DNA of 64,000 nucleotides from Flavobacterium sangjuense (GTDB lineage: Bacteria; Bacteroidota; Bacteroidia; Flavobacteriales; Flavobacteriaceae). The translations under genes were made by a program, and so were the position numbers. Position 1 is the stretch's first letter; each line of letters starts with the position of its first letter. Positions 63,237 to 64,000 of this stretch are shown here, one piece after another. The notes below the pieces were generated by a model. It made no database searches. It saw only the letters and a list, made by a program, of their open reading frames with translations, and was not told the origin of the DNA. The DNA lies in NCBI RefSeq assembly GCF_004797125.1, contig NZ_CP038810.1:496001-560000 (forward strand), written 5' to 3'.

Positions 63237-64000
63237 TTATTTTATGGAAGCGTCGGAAACACTATCTAATTCTCTTTTTAGCGGATTCATGTATTCCATA
63301 TATTTTTGTCTATACTTTGAATCCATTGGAGTAGATGTTGGCAATTTCAATCGTAAGGCATCAACCTGCACACCATTTTTCCAAAAACGATAGCAAACAT
63401 GTGGACCGGTTGCTAAGCCTGTGCTTCCTACTTTTCCAATAACCTGACCTTGCGTTACTCTTTGACCACGTCTGACTAATATTTTTGACATGTGTAAATA
63501 TTGCGTTGCATAGGTTCTGTCGTGTTTTACTTTGACAAAATTTCCATTCCCTGTAGTGTAACCTGCCTGCTCAACAAATCCGGCGGCGGTTGACATAATT
63601 GGCGTTCCTGTTGGTGCCGCATAATCTGTTCCGTTGTGAGCTTTCCATCTTTTTTGAACAGGATGGAATCTGTTTTTAGTGTATCTGGAAGTGATGTTTA
63701 CGAATTTCAATGGTGCTTTTAGAAAAAAGTTTTTCAATGTTTTCCCTTCTTCATCAAAGTATTGCTGCTTTTTGGTATTGGTATCCGGAGCAAAAGGGAA
63801 AGCATATACTTTCTTTCCTTTGTATTCAAAAAAGGAAGCTTTCAAACTATCTACACCATCATAAATCGTATCATTGATGTATCTTTCTGTAAACTTTAAG
63901 GCAAACTTATCTCCTTTTTTTAATTTGAAAAAGTCAATCGACCAGGCATAAATTTTTGCAATCCTTGAAGCCAATGCTGGATCAACTTTAAGATTTCCAA
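63237..64000 (-). CDS. M23 (LytM) family metallopeptidase, 3' part
   Basis: About 254 residues of the C-terminal part; the start lies beyond the right edge. The LytM motif HNGTDYAAPTGTPIMS supplies the His and Asp zinc ligands. The usual HxH is TGPHVCYRFWKNG, with Cys at the second position, the normal third zinc ligand; this HxC form is, to my knowledge, common in this Bacteroidota subgroup. Probably cleaves peptidoglycan cross-bridges in the periplasm. Lies upstream of pgi, 83 bp away. Confidence 0.88.
   Translation of the reverse strand, partial: GNLKVDPALASRIAKIYAWSIDFFKLKKGDKFALKFTERYINDTIYDGVDSLKASFFEYKGKKVYAFPFAPDTNTKKQQYFDEEGKTLKNFFLKAPLKFVNITSRYTKNRFHPVQKRWKAHNGTDYAAPTGTPIMSTAAGFVEQAGYTTGNGNFVKVKHDRTYATQYLHMSKILVRRGQRVTQGQVIGKVGSTGLATGPHVCYRFWKNGVQVDALRLKLPTSTPMDSKYRQKYMEYMNPLKRELDSVSDASIK

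Overview
The window is AT-rich chromosomal DNA from a member of the Bacteroidota, most probably Flavobacterium or a close relative. Four things point there. Promoters carry the Bacteroidetes housekeeping -7 box TAnnTTTG, often with a TTG about 18 nt upstream. The gene content is typical of the group: an IPExxxVDY-family gene beside pyk, a one-polypeptide five-helix SdhC, a GH92 mannosidase, an OmpA protein with type-3 thrombospondin repeats, and TPR histidine kinases. Signal peptides often end in AQ. Ribosome-binding sites are not prominent. No phage, insertion sequence, CRISPR array or rRNA operon was seen. One tRNA gene (anticodon CAT, probably Ile2) lies near 3.9 kb.

Layout. 1-12.6 kb is housekeeping: a DUF177-rpmF-fabH run (fabH cut by the left edge), pdxA divergent from riboflavin synthase, a tiny PID-CTERM-like secreted protein, the tRNA, methylmalonyl-CoA epimerase, rbfA with a LolC/E-type permease, dusB, a PQQ-type propeller, lepA and thiL. 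12.6-22.7 kb is an accessory signalling region, almost all on the minus strand. It holds a TPR histidine kinase/response regulator pair, a second TPR kinase, a LytTR-plus-response-regulator operon, and five small or medium secreted or lipoprotein genes, one of them a glycine-rich 13-residue tandem repeat. It also holds several shared non-coding elements. 23-38.8 kb carries glyS, comF, an Ig-like lipoprotein, a nitrilase-family amidase, GH92, sdhCAB, a ChaN-type protein, pepP, a DUF1398 protein and an alpha/beta hydrolase. 38.8-48.2 kb holds an AddB/AddA-type repair nuclease pair, with an OmpA-family porin and kbl between them. 48.2-53.3 kb holds superoxide dismutase, two tandem putative small RNAs and the purF, pfkB, rnhA, purN run. 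53.5-58.7 kb is acpP-fabF-rnc, an IPExxxVDY protein, pyk and a Bax-inhibitor-1 protein. 58.8-64 kb is dinB, a CYTH protein, rlpA, a small membrane protein, pgi and an M23 peptidase cut by the right edge.

The parts most worth a second look are non-coding. Two tandem copies of a roughly 75-82 nt RNA gene at 48.93-49.21 kb keep their loops while their terminator stems differ by compensating changes. A third structured RNA sits beside the first response regulator (12.63-12.76 kb). A palindrome TACGG-GAAA-CCGTA is found only next to the two response-regulator operons. A roughly 90-bp element and a roughly 50-bp leader each occur twice in the signalling region. Both TPR kinases start a few tens of bases after a strong intrinsic terminator. 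A near-perfect terminator hairpin also lies inside the 5' coding region of rnc.

Limits: everything was read by eye. Family names come from recognised motifs, not from searches. Promoters, RNAs and regulatory links are predictions.
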